Assembly (NCBI RefSeq): GCF_030010625.1
Contig: NZ_JASCXN010000029.1
Span: 1-64,000 of the forward strand
DNA length: 64,000 nucleotides
DNA from: Streptomyces sp. CC208A
GTDB lineage: Bacteria > Actinomycetota > Actinomycetes > Streptomycetales > Streptomycetaceae
Reading direction: 5' to 3'
The notes under the pieces are model-generated. The model saw nothing but the letters and a program-made list of their open reading frames with translations, ran no database searches and was not told the DNA's origin. Each line of letters starts with the position of its first letter. The stretch's first letter is position 1. The position numbers and the translations under genes were made by a program. Shown here in pieces: positions 34,922 through 43,071 of the stretch.

Positions 34922-35394
34922 CGTTAATCGCTCCTCAGAGCGGTCAGTCAGTTAGGGGTCGATCCCCTCCCTGTCCTTCCGCAGCTTAGTCCCGCAAGCG
35001 GGGACCGCTCATTCCAACTGCCGACATCCGTCCGGATCACCCCCTTGTCGGTGGGGTGGTCCGCTGCCGAACAGCCGACAAATGCTCCAACTCGATGGTG
35101 CGAGACGATGTTCCCGCAGGCCAAGTAGTTACCCCCGCCTTGAGTACGCCGATGGCGAACGTGAGACGGCTCGGTCCGGCGAGTCACCCCTCTCCACTAG
35201 GAATGTCTTACCCGTAGGGTCCGACACTCCATGCGGCGCACCCGGGGTCCCTCCGCTACCAGCGAACAACATCCCGGCGTCGAATGCACTCGTACACCCC
35301 ATTACCGGACACCTCGGGTCCCCGGACCGGAACGTTACGTCACCGGTCGCGCCCGGGGCCGTAACCTCCTCGGCTCCGCGGGAGTTCCCCGGGC
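34922..35394. other. clpC upstream region
   Basis: 473 bp without a gene, holding divergent promoters for clpC (leftwards) and the 35395 gene (rightwards). A ClgR-like box is at 35147-35160. For the rightward gene TAACCT around 35361-35366 is a plausible -10. The central part (about 35200-35310) is less GC-rich than coding DNA and contains no frame of note. Confidence 0.6.
35147..35160 (-). promoter_or_regulatory. ClgR-type box upstream of clpC
   Basis: On the minus strand the sequence is GTTCGCCATCGGCG, an exact fit to GTTCGC-N5-GCG reported for the activator ClgR in streptomycetes. ClgR switches on clpC and clpP genes, so this is very likely the clpC activation site. Confidence 0.75.
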
Positions 35395-35988
35395 ATGGCC
35401 TTCACCGTCCCGTTTCCCCGGTCGCCGCTCGGCGGCGGGGAGTCCGTGCTCTGGTACGAGCGGGAGCTCGGCTGGGCGACGGTGCCGGGGCCGCCGGTGC
35501 AGCTGGTGACGGGGCTCCGCTTCGACGTCCTGGAGCTGCCCGCGGCGGCCGGCCGGGGGGTGCTGCGCCGGGTGGGCGCGGCGACGGGGCCGGTGGCCCT
35601 GATGGGGCGCCGTATGCGGCTCCTGGTGGCCGCGGGGAGCGCGGAGGAGCTGCCGGGTCTGCTGGAGTGGCTGGAATGGGGCGGGATCTCACTGGATCTC
35701 GCGGTGCTGGGCGCCGGCGGCCGGATGACCGCTCCCCCACCGCCGGGGCGGGGCGGTTCCGGCGCGCCGGGCGCCGCCATGTGGCTGCGGGCCCCCGAGC
35801 CGGGCCGCGAGGTGGAGTCCTCGCTGCCGGCTCCGCGGTCCGGGCCGTGGGGCCGTGCGGGGGCCCCGTGTCTGACGCGCCTGGTGGCCGCGGCCGCGGT
35901 GGAGTGCCATCGGCTGCGACTGCTGAGCGCCCGTGCCGGAGGACCGGCGGCTCAGCGGGGGACGCCTCAGCGGTTCGCGTCCTCGTAG
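35395..35988 (+). CDS. Conserved hypothetical protein between clpC and lsr2
   Basis: 197 residues. The N-terminal 100 residues look globular (SVLWYERELGWATVPGPPVQLVTGLRFDVLELP as landmarks VLWYERELGW and GLRFDVLELP; LLVAAGSAEELPGLLEWLEWGG). A Pro/Gly-rich segment follows, then a helical end (LTRLVAAAAVECHRLRLLSA). The opening resembles the small barrel of primase-polymerase-like proteins found in actinobacteria, but I do not claim that function. The 3-prime end overlaps the 3-prime end of lsr2 by 22 bp, tail to tail. ATG35395 has a weak ribosome-binding site. Confidence 0.72.
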   Translation: MAFTVPFPRSPLGGGESVLWYERELGWATVPGPPVQLVTGLRFDVLELPAAAGRGVLRRVGAATGPVALMGRRMRLLVAAGSAEELPGLLEWLEWGGISLDLAVLGAGGRMTAPPPPGRGGSGAPGAAMWLRAPEPGREVESSLPAPRSGPWGRAGAPCLTRLVAAAAVECHRLRLLSARAGGPAAQRGTPQRFASS

Positions 35989-36302
35989 GCCGCCTTCACG
36001 TGCGCGGGGACGCGGCCGCGGTCGTTGACCTCCATGCCGTTCTCCTTGGCCCAGGCGCGGATCTTCGCCGTGTCCGGGCTGCCCGCGGCGGCGGCCCGGC
36101 CCTTTCCGCGGCCCGTGGCGGCACGGCCGCCGGTACGACGCCCGTTCGTGGTGTACGGCTCGAGCAGGCCACGGAGCTTTTCCGCGTTGGCGGTGGTGAG
36201 GTCGATCTCGTAGGTCTTGCCGTCCAGAGCGAACGTCACGGTCTCGTCCGCCTCGACACCGTCGAGGTCGTCGACAAGAAGGACCTGAACCTTCTGTGCC
36301 AC
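35967..36302 (-). CDS. lsr2: Nucleoid-associated protein Lsr2
   Basis: 111 residues, exactly the usual Streptomyces length. Lsr2 coats and bridges A+T-rich DNA and silences foreign and cryptic genes. The N-terminal dimerisation part (VQVLLVDDLDGVEADETVTFALDGKTYEIDL, seen as VLLVDDLDG and ALDGKTYEIDL) and the C-terminal AT-hook-like RGR (NDRGRVPAHV) are both intact. The GTG at 36302 is chosen because AAAGGAAAT precedes it; an in-frame ATG at 36317 is part of that site. The upstream 150 bp are unusually A+T-rich for this genome, which could allow self-binding. Confidence 0.96.
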   Translation of the reverse strand: MAQKVQVLLVDDLDGVEADETVTFALDGKTYEIDLTTANAEKLRGLLEPYTTNGRRTGGRAATGRGKGRAAAAGSPDTAKIRAWAKENGMEVNDRGRVPAHVKAAYEDANR

Positions 36303-36400
36303 CGGATTTCCTTTCATCGAAAATGCAGTACGCGGAAAGGAAACCGCTTTTCCCGGAAAAACACAAACCCCTGGGAGAGGTTCGGAACCCCGGCAACGCG
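36303..36400 (-). promoter_or_regulatory. A+T-rich lsr2 upstream region
   Basis: About half A/T, with runs such as GAAAAACACAAA (plus strand), in a genome that is otherwise over 70 percent GC. A perfect GGTTC-G-GAACC repeat is near 36380. It probably contains the lsr2 promoter and may be bound by Lsr2 itself. Confidence 0.45.
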
Positions 36401-36458
36401 GGAAACGTGCGCGATTCGGACATAGGGTTCCGTGCGGCTTCCCCCCCGGGGCTTCCGC

Positions 36459-36968
36459 TCAGAGGTGGAGAAGCATGCGGCTGTTGCCCAGGGTGTTCGG
36501 CTTCACTCGTTCGAGACCGAGGAACTCGGCGACGCCCTCGTCATAGGAGCGGAGGAGCTCGCTGTAGACATCTCCGTCGACCGGGGTCTCGCCGATCTCG
36601 ACGAAGCCGTGCTTCGCGAAGAAGTCCACTTCGAAGGTGAGACAGAAAACCCGGCGCACGCCGAGCCAGCGGGCGGTCTCCAACAACTTGGCGAGCAGCT
36701 GGTGGCCGACGCCGGCGCCCTTGAACTCGGGATCGACGGCGAGGGTGCGGACTTCCGCGAGGTCTTCCCACATGACGTGCAGGGCGCCGACTCCGACGAC
36801 CTCGGCGTCCGTGTCGCGTTCCGCGACCCAGAACTCCTGGATGTCCTCGTAAAGGGTCACCGTGGCCTTGTCGAGGAGGATGCCGCGGCGCGCGTAGGGG
36901 TCGACCAGTCGCCGGACGGCGGCGACGTCGGAGGTGCGGGCACGGCGTACGGTGACGGCTTTCGACAT
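36459..36968 (-). CDS. Amino-acid N-acetyltransferase (short GNAT-type NAGS)
   Basis: 169 residues, a single GNAT domain. Landmarks are VRRARTSDVAAVRRLVDPYARRGILL at the start (as VRRARTSDV and YARRGILLDK), EVRTLAVDPEFKGAGVGHQLL (acetyl-CoA loop G-x-G-x-G/H) and VFCLTFEVDFFAKHGF. This matches the stand-alone actinobacterial N-acetylglutamate synthase that starts arginine synthesis. The ATG at 36968 is preceded by TACCGT 6 nt upstream and no Shine-Dalgarno, so it is perhaps leaderless. It lies 15 bp downstream of the start of nothing else in the operon; the BlaI-type gene is 15 bp upstream in the same direction. Confidence 0.85.
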   Translation of the reverse strand: MSKAVTVRRARTSDVAAVRRLVDPYARRGILLDKATVTLYEDIQEFWVAERDTDAEVVGVGALHVMWEDLAEVRTLAVDPEFKGAGVGHQLLAKLLETARWLGVRRVFCLTFEVDFFAKHGFVEIGETPVDGDVYSELLRSYDEGVAEFLGLERVKPNTLGNSRMLLHL

Positions 36969-36983
36969 GGGGGGACGGTACCG

Positions 36984-37397
36984 CTAGGAGGCCGCCGGTT
37001 CCTCTCCGCCCTCCTCCGGGTCGGGGGGGAGCGGGCTGTCGTGCTGGACGATCCGGATGGCGTCGTTCAGGGACTCGCGCTGTTCCGGGGACATCATCCC
37101 GAAGAAGGCGACCAGGGCGGCCGCGGGGTTGTCGCTCTGTGCCCAGGCTTCGTTCATCAGTGCCGCCGAGTAGGCGGCGCGGGTGGAGACCGCCGTATAT
37201 CGATAGGCGCGGCCTTCGACTTCCCTGCGCACCCAGCCCTTCTGGTGGAGATTGTCGAGGACGGTCATGACGGTGGTGTAGGCGATGGAGCGTTCCTGCT
37301 GGAGGTCTTCCAGGACTTCCCGGACGGTCACCGGGCGGTTCCATTGCCAGACGCGCGTCATGACGGCGTCTTCGAGTTCTCCCAAGGGGCGGGGCAC
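36984..37397 (-). CDS. BlaI/MecI/CopY-family transcriptional repressor
   Basis: 137 residues. The winged helix is clear (LGELEDAVMTRVWQWNRPVTVREVLEDL, YTTVMTVLDNLHQKGWVRREVEGRAYRY; landmarks TVREVLEDL and TVMTVLDNLHQKGWV). The C-terminal half is the dimerisation part. Family members are usually inactivated by a BlaR1-type membrane protease encoded next door; none is present here, so the signal must come from elsewhere. The GTG at 37397 follows TAGGGT by 6 nt, suggesting a leaderless transcript. The acidic tail EEGGEEPAAS is not part of the family core. Confidence 0.9.
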   Translation of the reverse strand: MPRPLGELEDAVMTRVWQWNRPVTVREVLEDLQQERSIAYTTVMTVLDNLHQKGWVRREVEGRAYRYTAVSTRAAYSAALMNEAWAQSDNPAAALVAFFGMMSPEQRESLNDAIRIVQHDSPLPPDPEEGGEEPAAS

Positions 37398-37457
37398 GGG
37401 CCCACCCTAGTGGGAGAAGAGGGAGATTAGGGATATTGAGGGCGATAACTTGACAAA

Positions 37458-37490
37458 AAGGGCGTACGACCGTGACGGTCGCACGCCCTT
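37458..37490 (-). terminator. Terminator after the small membrane protein gene
   Basis: A 15-bp stem with one mismatch (AAGGGCGTACGACCG and CGGTCGCACGCCCTT, 3-nt loop). On the minus strand it is followed by a TTTTTG tract, one of the few textbook terminators in the window. It lies 32 bp beyond the stop of the 37522-37698 gene. Confidence 0.8.
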
Positions 37491-37521
37491 CGGGGTCCTG
37501 CGGATGCTACGAGCGCGGCTG

Positions 37522-37698
37522 CTACGAGGAGGAGCCGTCCGCCTGGCGGGCGGCCTCCGCGCGGGCGAGCGCGGCGTCGACCACCGCGTCCTCCTTGGCC
37601 TTGTTGGGGCCGCCCTGACTCTTGACGATCACGACGATGAGACCGATGAAGAACGCGGCCATCACGACGGGGGGCAAAAGCGCGGATACGTAGTCCAT
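37522..37698 (-). CDS. 58-residue single-span membrane protein
   Basis: The protein starts MDYVSALLPPVVMAAFFI, has one membrane helix (LLPPVVMAAFFIGLIVVIV) and a charged, Ala-rich cytoplasmic tail (KSQGGPNKAKEDAVVDAALA and ending DGSSS). No family is recognised. The start is well supported: TACTCT (plus positions 37706-37711) ends 7 nt before the ATG at 37698, a leaderless arrangement, and a strong terminator follows. It lies just downstream of the 37713 gene, whose stop is 15 bp away. Confidence 0.8.
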   Translation of the reverse strand: MDYVSALLPPVVMAAFFIGLIVVIVKSQGGPNKAKEDAVVDAALARAEAARQADGSSS

Positions 37699-37712
37699 GC
37701 CGACCAGAGTAG

Positions 37713-38318
37713 CTAGCCCGCGGCCCGTTCCTCGGGCGGGGGCGGAGGTACGGGGCGGCGGCGCGGCGGGAAGACCTCGGAGGGCTTGGGCACCGGGCGT
37801 TCGGTCGGGGCGGGGGTGGACGGCTTGGGCCGGGGCTCCTGGCCGGCGCGGCCGCCGGGCAGGGCGAGCAGTCGGGCCCGGGAGGCGGCGGCCGGGGTGC
37901 CCGTACCGGCCGGGGAGACCCGCGCGAGGCGGGCGCGTACGGAACGCTCGGCGAGGACCTGGCAGCGGGCGAGCAGCCGGGCGGCGGCGGGGTTGCCGCG
38001 CAGGGCGCGCAGGGCGGCGAGGTCGTCGGCCCCGGGGTCGTACCCGTCGGCCAGGGCGCCCTCCAGGAGTTCCAGGTAGCCGCCGAGCGAGCCGGGGAGG
38101 GCCGCGCGGTAGCGGGCCAGGTCGTCGAGGAGGAAGGCGCGCAGCCGGGCGGCCTCGCGCACGGCCTCGTCCACGGAATCGGCCAGACGGAGGGCGTCGC
38201 GGACGTCCTCATCCGGGAGGGGGGCGGGGTGGAGGGCGTTGGCGAGGGCACGGCGGAGCACACGCAGTTCGACCGCGCTGAACGCCATGCCGCCGCGGGT
38301 TCCGTATGGCGTGGGCAT
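37713..38318 (-). CDS. Conserved hypothetical protein with helical core and Pro-rich tail
   Basis: 201 residues. The first 130 are helical and Leu/Ala/Arg-rich (VELRVLRRALANALHP, VREAARLRAFLLDDLARYRAALP, LAALRALRGNPAAARLLARCQ); the last 60 are Pro/Arg-rich and likely disordered. No known domain is recognised. The ATG at 38318 follows TATCGT by 6 nt with no Shine-Dalgarno. The upstream region (38319-38475) has A+T-rich CAATTTTCGCTTAG and the repeated GGTCGCGAACGATCGCGAACGG, perhaps part of the end of the coaX operon. Confidence 0.7.
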   Translation of the reverse strand: MPTPYGTRGGMAFSAVELRVLRRALANALHPAPLPDEDVRDALRLADSVDEAVREAARLRAFLLDDLARYRAALPGSLGGYLELLEGALADGYDPGADDLAALRALRGNPAAARLLARCQVLAERSVRARLARVSPAGTGTPAAASRARLLALPGGRAGQEPRPKPSTPAPTERPVPKPSEVFPPRRRPVPPPPPEERAAG

Positions 38319-38475
38319 GGGCCGACGATACGCGCTAATCGGACAATTTTCGCTTAGCGATCATCCGGCGCGTCGGCCCGGAACACCCCCTCACCTGCGG
38401 ATTCCCGCCCCGAAAAGATCGCGGACAGCGCACGACCATGAGTGGTCATACGCGGTCGCGAACGATCGCGAACGG

Positions 38476-39282
38476 TCACATACGGGAGGCGTTCCGCTCG
38501 TACACCAGACGCAGGCCGATCAGGGTCAGCCAGGGCTCGTGCTCGTCGATCTCCTTCACGTCCCCGAGGACCACCGGCGCGAGCCCGCCCGTCGCGATCA
38601 CCGTGACGTCCGAGGGGTCGCCGTCGGGGCCGACCAGCTCGCGCCTCATCCGCGCGACCACCCCGTCCACCTGGCCCGCGTAGCCGAAGACGACGCCGGA
38701 CTGCATCGCCTCCACCGTGTTCTTCCCGATCACGCTGCGCGGCCGGACCAGCTCGACCTTGCGGAGCATCGCGCCCTTCACGCCGAGCGCCTCGACCGAG
38801 ATCTCTATGCCCGGGGCGATCGCGCCGCCCGCGTACTCGCCGCGCGCGGTGACCGCCTCGTACGTCGTCGCCGTGCCGAAGTCGACCACGATCGCGGGGC
38901 CGCCGTAGAGCTCCACCGCCGCCACCGCGTTGACCACGCGGTCCGCGCCGACCTCCTTCGGGTTGTCCGTGAGGATCGGCACGCCCGTCTTCACCCCGGG
39001 GCCCACGAGGACCGACGGCACGTCCCCGTAGTAGCGGCGGGTCACCTCGCGCAGCTCGTGGAGCATCGAGGGGACCGCCGCGCAGATCGAGATCCCCTCG
39101 ATGCCGTCGCTCAGCTCGGCGCCGAGCAGGGGGTGCGTGCCCATCAGGCCCTGGAGCAGGACCGCCATCTCGTCGGCGGTCCTGCTGGGATCCGTGGAGA
39201 TCCGCCAGTGCTCGACGATCTCCTCGCCGTCGAAGAGCCCGAGAACCGTGTACGTGTTGCCGACGTTGATGGTGAGCAGCAT
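38476..39282 (-). CDS. coaX: Type III pantothenate kinase
   Basis: 268 residues. It phosphorylates pantothenate, the first step of CoA synthesis. The ASKHA-fold motifs are present: INVGNT at 5-10, GADRVVNA, VDFGTATT and GGAIAPG. In characterised enzymes the first motif is DVGNT and its Asp is needed for catalysis; here the codon is AAC, giving Asn6. The two other acidic positions (GADR, VDFG) are intact. The ATG at 39282 shares one base with the nadC stop (TGATG). It is the last gene of the pan/nad operon. Activity is doubtful because of the Asn; a second pantothenate kinase (CoaA) probably exists elsewhere. Confidence 0.88.
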   Translation of the reverse strand: MLLTINVGNTYTVLGLFDGEEIVEHWRISTDPSRTADEMAVLLQGLMGTHPLLGAELSDGIEGISICAAVPSMLHELREVTRRYYGDVPSVLVGPGVKTGVPILTDNPKEVGADRVVNAVAAVELYGGPAIVVDFGTATTYEAVTARGEYAGGAIAPGIEISVEALGVKGAMLRKVELVRPRSVIGKNTVEAMQSGVVFGYAGQVDGVVARMRRELVGPDGDPSDVTVIATGGLAPVVLGDVKEIDEHEPWLTLIGLRLVYERNASRM

Positions 39283-40307
39283 CAGCCGCGCACCTCGCGC
39301 AGGTCCAGGCCGATGTCGAGGATCGGGGAGGAGTGCGTGAGGCCGCCGACCGCCAGGTAGTCCACGCCGGTCGCCGCGTACGCCGCCGCGTTCTCCAGGG
39401 TCAGCCGGCCGGAGGACTCCAGGATGGCGCGGCCGTCGACCAGGGCCACGGCCTCCTCGGTCTCGTCCGGGGTGAAGTTGTCCAGCAGGATCAGGTCGGC
39501 GCCCGCGTCCAGGACCTCGCGGACCTGGTGCATGGTGTCGACCTCGACCTCGATCGGCACCTCCGGGAAGGCCTCCCGGACGGCCTGGAACGCCTCGGCG
39601 ACCCCGCCGGCCGCCACCACGTGGTTGTCCTTCACCAGGGCGGCGTCCGCCAGCGACATCCGGTGGTTGACGCCACCGCCGCAGCGGACCGCGTACTTCT
39701 CCAGGGCCCGCAGGCCCGGCGTCGTCTTGCGGGTGTCGCGGACCTTGGCCTTCGTGCCCTCCAGGGCGTCCGCCCACGCGCGCGTGGCGGTGGCGATGCC
39801 GGAGAGTCGGCACAGGAGGTTCAGCGCGCTGCGCTCACCGGTGAGCAGGTCGCGGGTCCGGGCGGTGACGCTGAGCAGCAGGTCGCCGGGCTCGACGCGC
39901 TCGCCGTCCTCGCGGTGCCGCTCGACCTCGAACTCCTCGGTGCAGACGATCGACAGGACCGCCTCCGCGATCCGCAGACCGGCGACCACACCGGCCTCCC
40001 GGGCCACGAAGTCGGCGGTCGCGACGGCGTCCTCGGGGACGGTCGCCACGGTCGTCACGTCCACCCCGCCGTCGAGGTCCTCGGCGATCGCCAGGTGGGC
40101 GATGTCCTCGACCTGTACGGGGTCGAGGCCGGCGTCGGCGAGCAGCTGGGCGAGCGCGGGGTCGAGCCCGCACTCGTACTCCTCGGCGTCGCCGCAGCCG
40201 CAGCCGTCGCCGCAGCCGCCTGCGGACTCCTCCTCCTCCTCGGAGGAGGTGATCTGGATGAGAGGGACGTCCACGGGCTCGGGACGGGCTTCCTCGGGCG
40301 TGCTCAC
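39282..40307 (-). CDS. nadC: Nicotinate-nucleotide pyrophosphorylase (carboxylating)
   Basis: 341 residues, longer than the usual 280-290. It converts quinolinate and PRPP to nicotinate mononucleotide. The core has the family segments TGERSALNLLCRLSGIAT, DTRKTTPGLRALEKYAVRCGGGVNHR (as DTRKTTPGLR and GGGVNHR), and VEVDTMHQV. An extra N-terminus of about 50 residues is acidic (SSEEEEESAG) and contains five cysteines in a short span (GCGDGCGCGDAEEYECG), which could bind a metal. The GTG at 40307 overlaps the nadB stop by GTGA. Confidence 0.94.
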   Translation of the reverse strand: MSTPEEARPEPVDVPLIQITSSEEEEESAGGCGDGCGCGDAEEYECGLDPALAQLLADAGLDPVQVEDIAHLAIAEDLDGGVDVTTVATVPEDAVATADFVAREAGVVAGLRIAEAVLSIVCTEEFEVERHREDGERVEPGDLLLSVTARTRDLLTGERSALNLLCRLSGIATATRAWADALEGTKAKVRDTRKTTPGLRALEKYAVRCGGGVNHRMSLADAALVKDNHVVAAGGVAEAFQAVREAFPEVPIEVEVDTMHQVREVLDAGADLILLDNFTPDETEEAVALVDGRAILESSGRLTLENAAAYAATGVDYLAVGGLTHSSPILDIGLDLREVRG

Positions 40308-42004
40308 GGCTGCGGCTCCCTGGGGGCTTCGGGGGTTGCGGGGGTTACGGGCGGAAAGTCCGCGGTCTCGGTGGTGCGCACCACCGGCCTGCGGTCGGGC
40401 GTGAGGCGGACGACCAGGTGGCGGCGCCACCGCTCGTCGTCCCGGTCCGGGCGGTCCTCGCGCCAGTGGCAGCCCCGGGTCTCCTCGCGCGCCAGGGCGG
40501 CCGCGGCCAGGACCCGGGCCACGCACAGCAGATTGGTGGTCTCCCAGGCCTCCACGCCCGGCTCGGCGGCCTTGCGCTCCTCCTCGGCGCCCTCCCGGAG
40601 CGCCTCCAGGGCGTCGGCCGCGGCCGTCAGGCTCGCGGAGGAGCGCAGCACGCCCGCGTACCGGGTCATGATCCGCTGGATCTCGCGGCGGACCTCGGGC
40701 GCGAGCAGCGCGAGGACCGTCGGCTCGGCGTCCGTCCGCGGCGCGCCCTCGCGGTGCGGGCCGTGCTCCGCGAGGTCCGCGGCGATCCGCTCGGCGAAGA
40801 CCAGGCCCTCCAGGAGCGAGTTCGAGGCGAGCCGGTTGGCGCCGTGCACACCGGTGCAGGCGACCTCGCCGCACGCGTACAGGCCGGGGACGGTGGTGCG
40901 GCCGCGCAGGTCGGTGCGGACGCCGCCGGAGGCGTAGTGCGCGGCCGGGGCGACCGGGATCGGGGCGGTGACCGGGTCGATGCCGTGCGCCCGGCAGGCG
41001 GCCAGGATCGTCGGGAAGCGGTGCTCCCACATCTCGGCGCCGAAGTGCCGGGCGTCCAGGTACATGTGCTCGGCGCCCTGCTCCCGCATGCGGCGGGTGA
41101 TCGCCTTGGCGACGACGTCCCGGGGCGCCAGCTCGGCCAGCTCGTGCTGCCCGACCATGAAGCGGACGCCGTCCGCGTCCACCAGGTGGGCGCCCTCGCC
41201 GCGTACCGCCTCGGAGACCAGCGGCTGCTGGCCCTCCGCGCCGGCGCCGAGGAACAGCACCGTCGGGTGGAACTGCACGAACTCCAGGTCGGAGACCTCG
41301 GCCCCGGCGCGCAGCGCCAGGGCGACGCCGTCGCCGGTGGAGACGGCCGGGTTGGTGGTGGCGGAGAAGACCTGCCCCATGCCTCCGGTGGCGAGCACCA
41401 CGGCGGGGGCGCGGACGGCGCCGACGCCGTCGTGCTGTCCCTCGCCCATGACGTGCAGGGTGACACCGGCCGTACGGCCCTCTCCGTCCTTGAGGAGGTC
41501 GAGGACGAGGGCGTGCTCGATGGTGCGCACCCCCCGCTCGCGGATCGCCTCGACCAGGGCGCGGGAGATCTCGGCGCCGGTGGCGTCGCCACCCGCGTGG
41601 GCGATCCGGCGGCGGTGGTGGCCGCCCTCACGCGTGAGGGCGATCTCGCCGTCGTCGGTGCGGTCGAAGTCGGCGCCGGTGGCCATCAGGCGGCGGACCG
41701 CGTCCGGGCCCTCGGTGACGAGGAGGCGGACGGCCGGCTCGTCGCAGAGCCCGGCACCGGCGACGAGGGTGTCGTCGAGGTGCTGGCCGGGGGTGTCGCC
41801 CTCGCCGAGCGCGGCGGCGATGCCGCCCTGGGCCCAGCGGGTGGAGCCGGCGTCCAGGTCGGCCTTGGTGACGACGACCGTACGGAGCCCGGCGGCGGTG
41901 CAGCGCAGGGCGACGGTCAGCCCGGCGACGCCGGAGCCGACCACGACCACGTCCGCGTCGATGGCCCAGCCCGGCTCGGGGGCGTGCAGCCGTATTCCGG
42001 TCAC
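40304..42004 (-). CDS. nadB: L-aspartate oxidase
   Basis: 566 residues. The FAD enzyme oxidises aspartate to iminoaspartate for quinolinate synthesis. The dinucleotide motif VVVGSGVAGLTVALR, the substrate loop TRWAQGGIAAAL, HPTVL and the catalytic-site segment ASGGVRTDLRGRTTVPGLYACGEVACTGVHGANRLASNS (landmarks ASGGVRTDL and GANRLASNS) are all present. A long C-terminal part after the helical domain includes TRGCHWREDRPDRDD, usual in NadB. GTG42004 overlaps the panC stop. nadA, the next enzyme, is not in this operon. Confidence 0.95.
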   Translation of the reverse strand: MTGIRLHAPEPGWAIDADVVVVGSGVAGLTVALRCTAAGLRTVVVTKADLDAGSTRWAQGGIAAALGEGDTPGQHLDDTLVAGAGLCDEPAVRLLVTEGPDAVRRLMATGADFDRTDDGEIALTREGGHHRRRIAHAGGDATGAEISRALVEAIRERGVRTIEHALVLDLLKDGEGRTAGVTLHVMGEGQHDGVGAVRAPAVVLATGGMGQVFSATTNPAVSTGDGVALALRAGAEVSDLEFVQFHPTVLFLGAGAEGQQPLVSEAVRGEGAHLVDADGVRFMVGQHELAELAPRDVVAKAITRRMREQGAEHMYLDARHFGAEMWEHRFPTILAACRAHGIDPVTAPIPVAPAAHYASGGVRTDLRGRTTVPGLYACGEVACTGVHGANRLASNSLLEGLVFAERIAADLAEHGPHREGAPRTDAEPTVLALLAPEVRREIQRIMTRYAGVLRSSASLTAAADALEALREGAEEERKAAEPGVEAWETTNLLCVARVLAAAALAREETRGCHWREDRPDRDDERWRRHLVVRLTPDRRPVVRTTETADFPPVTPATPEAPREPQP

Positions 42005-43071
42005 GAGGCGGCTCCCTGGGTGGCTCCGAAGGTCAGCGGGATGTTGTCGATCAGCCGGGTGGTGCCCACGCGCGCGGCGACCGCGAGGATCGCCTCCCCC
42101 TGGTGGGCGTCCTCGACCTCGGTGAAGTCGGCCGGGTCGACCAGGGCCAGGTAGTCGAGGACCAGCGGCGGCTCGGCCTTCGCGGCCTCGTCCAGGACCG
42201 CCCTGGCGGCCGCCCGTACGGCTCCGGCGCCGCCGCCCTCGGCGGCCTGCGCGACCGCGTGCGCGTCGGCGGCGGCCCGCGCCTCGCCGAGCCGGGACAG
42301 CGCCTCCGCGCGGGTCTCGGCCCGCCCCTGGGCGCCGGGCAGGGCGACGGCACGCGCGTGCAGCGCCTCCTGCGCGGCGAGCCGGTCGCGGGCGGCGAAC
42401 AGGGCCCGGGACAGGGCGAGCGCGGTGCGCCGCTCGCGGGGCGACAGGTAGCGGTTGCGGCTGGACAGGGCGAGACCGTCGGTCTCGCGGACCGTCGGGA
42501 CGCCGACGACCTCCACCGGGAAGTTCAGGTCCGTCACCATGCGGCGGATGACGGCCAGCTGCTGGGCGTCCTTCTCCCCGAAGAAGGCCAGGTCGGGCCC
42601 GGTGAGGTGGAGCAGCTTGGCGACGACGGTGAGGACGCCGTCGAAGTGCCCGGGCCGGGAGGCGCCCTCCAGGAGCTCGCCCATGGGGCCCGCGGTGATC
42701 CGGACCTGCGGCTGCCCGCCGGGGTAGACCTCGTCGACGGAGGGGGCGAAGACGGCGCTGGCGCCAGCGGCGAAGGCCAGCTCCAGGTCGGCGTCGAGGG
42801 TGCGCGGGTAGCGGTCGAGGTCCTCGCCCGCGCCGAACTGGAGCGGGTTGACGAAGACGGTGACGACGACGAAGCCGTTCGCGCCGACCCGCTCGCGGGC
42901 GGCCCGGATCAGGGTGGCGTGACCCTCGTGGAGGGCGCCCATGGTCATGACGACGGCGTTCTCGCCCGACTTGCCGCCGAAGTGGGACCGCGTGTCCTCC
43001 AGCTCCTCGGCCGTGGAGATCAGCTCCGCGGGCTCGTGGCGCGCGGGGCCCTTCCGGTCGAACAGGCTCAT
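42001..43071 (-). CDS. panC: Pantothenate synthetase
   Basis: 356 residues, longer than the common 280-330. It joins pantoate and beta-alanine with ATP. The HIGH-like MGALHEGHATLI, VFVNPLQFGAGEDLDRYPRT, FGEKDAQQLAVIRRMV and SSRNRYLSP are intact. The extra length is an Ala/Glu-rich segment of about 50 residues after the SSRN motif (around ALHARAVALPGAQGRAETRAEAL), in the C-terminal domain. ATG43071 overlaps the upstream stop by ATGA. Confidence 0.95.
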   Translation of the reverse strand: MSLFDRKGPARHEPAELISTAEELEDTRSHFGGKSGENAVVMTMGALHEGHATLIRAARERVGANGFVVVTVFVNPLQFGAGEDLDRYPRTLDADLELAFAAGASAVFAPSVDEVYPGGQPQVRITAGPMGELLEGASRPGHFDGVLTVVAKLLHLTGPDLAFFGEKDAQQLAVIRRMVTDLNFPVEVVGVPTVRETDGLALSSRNRYLSPRERRTALALSRALFAARDRLAAQEALHARAVALPGAQGRAETRAEALSRLGEARAAADAHAVAQAAEGGGAGAVRAAARAVLDEAAKAEPPLVLDYLALVDPADFTEVEDAHQGEAILAVAARVGTTRLIDNIPLTFGATQGAAS

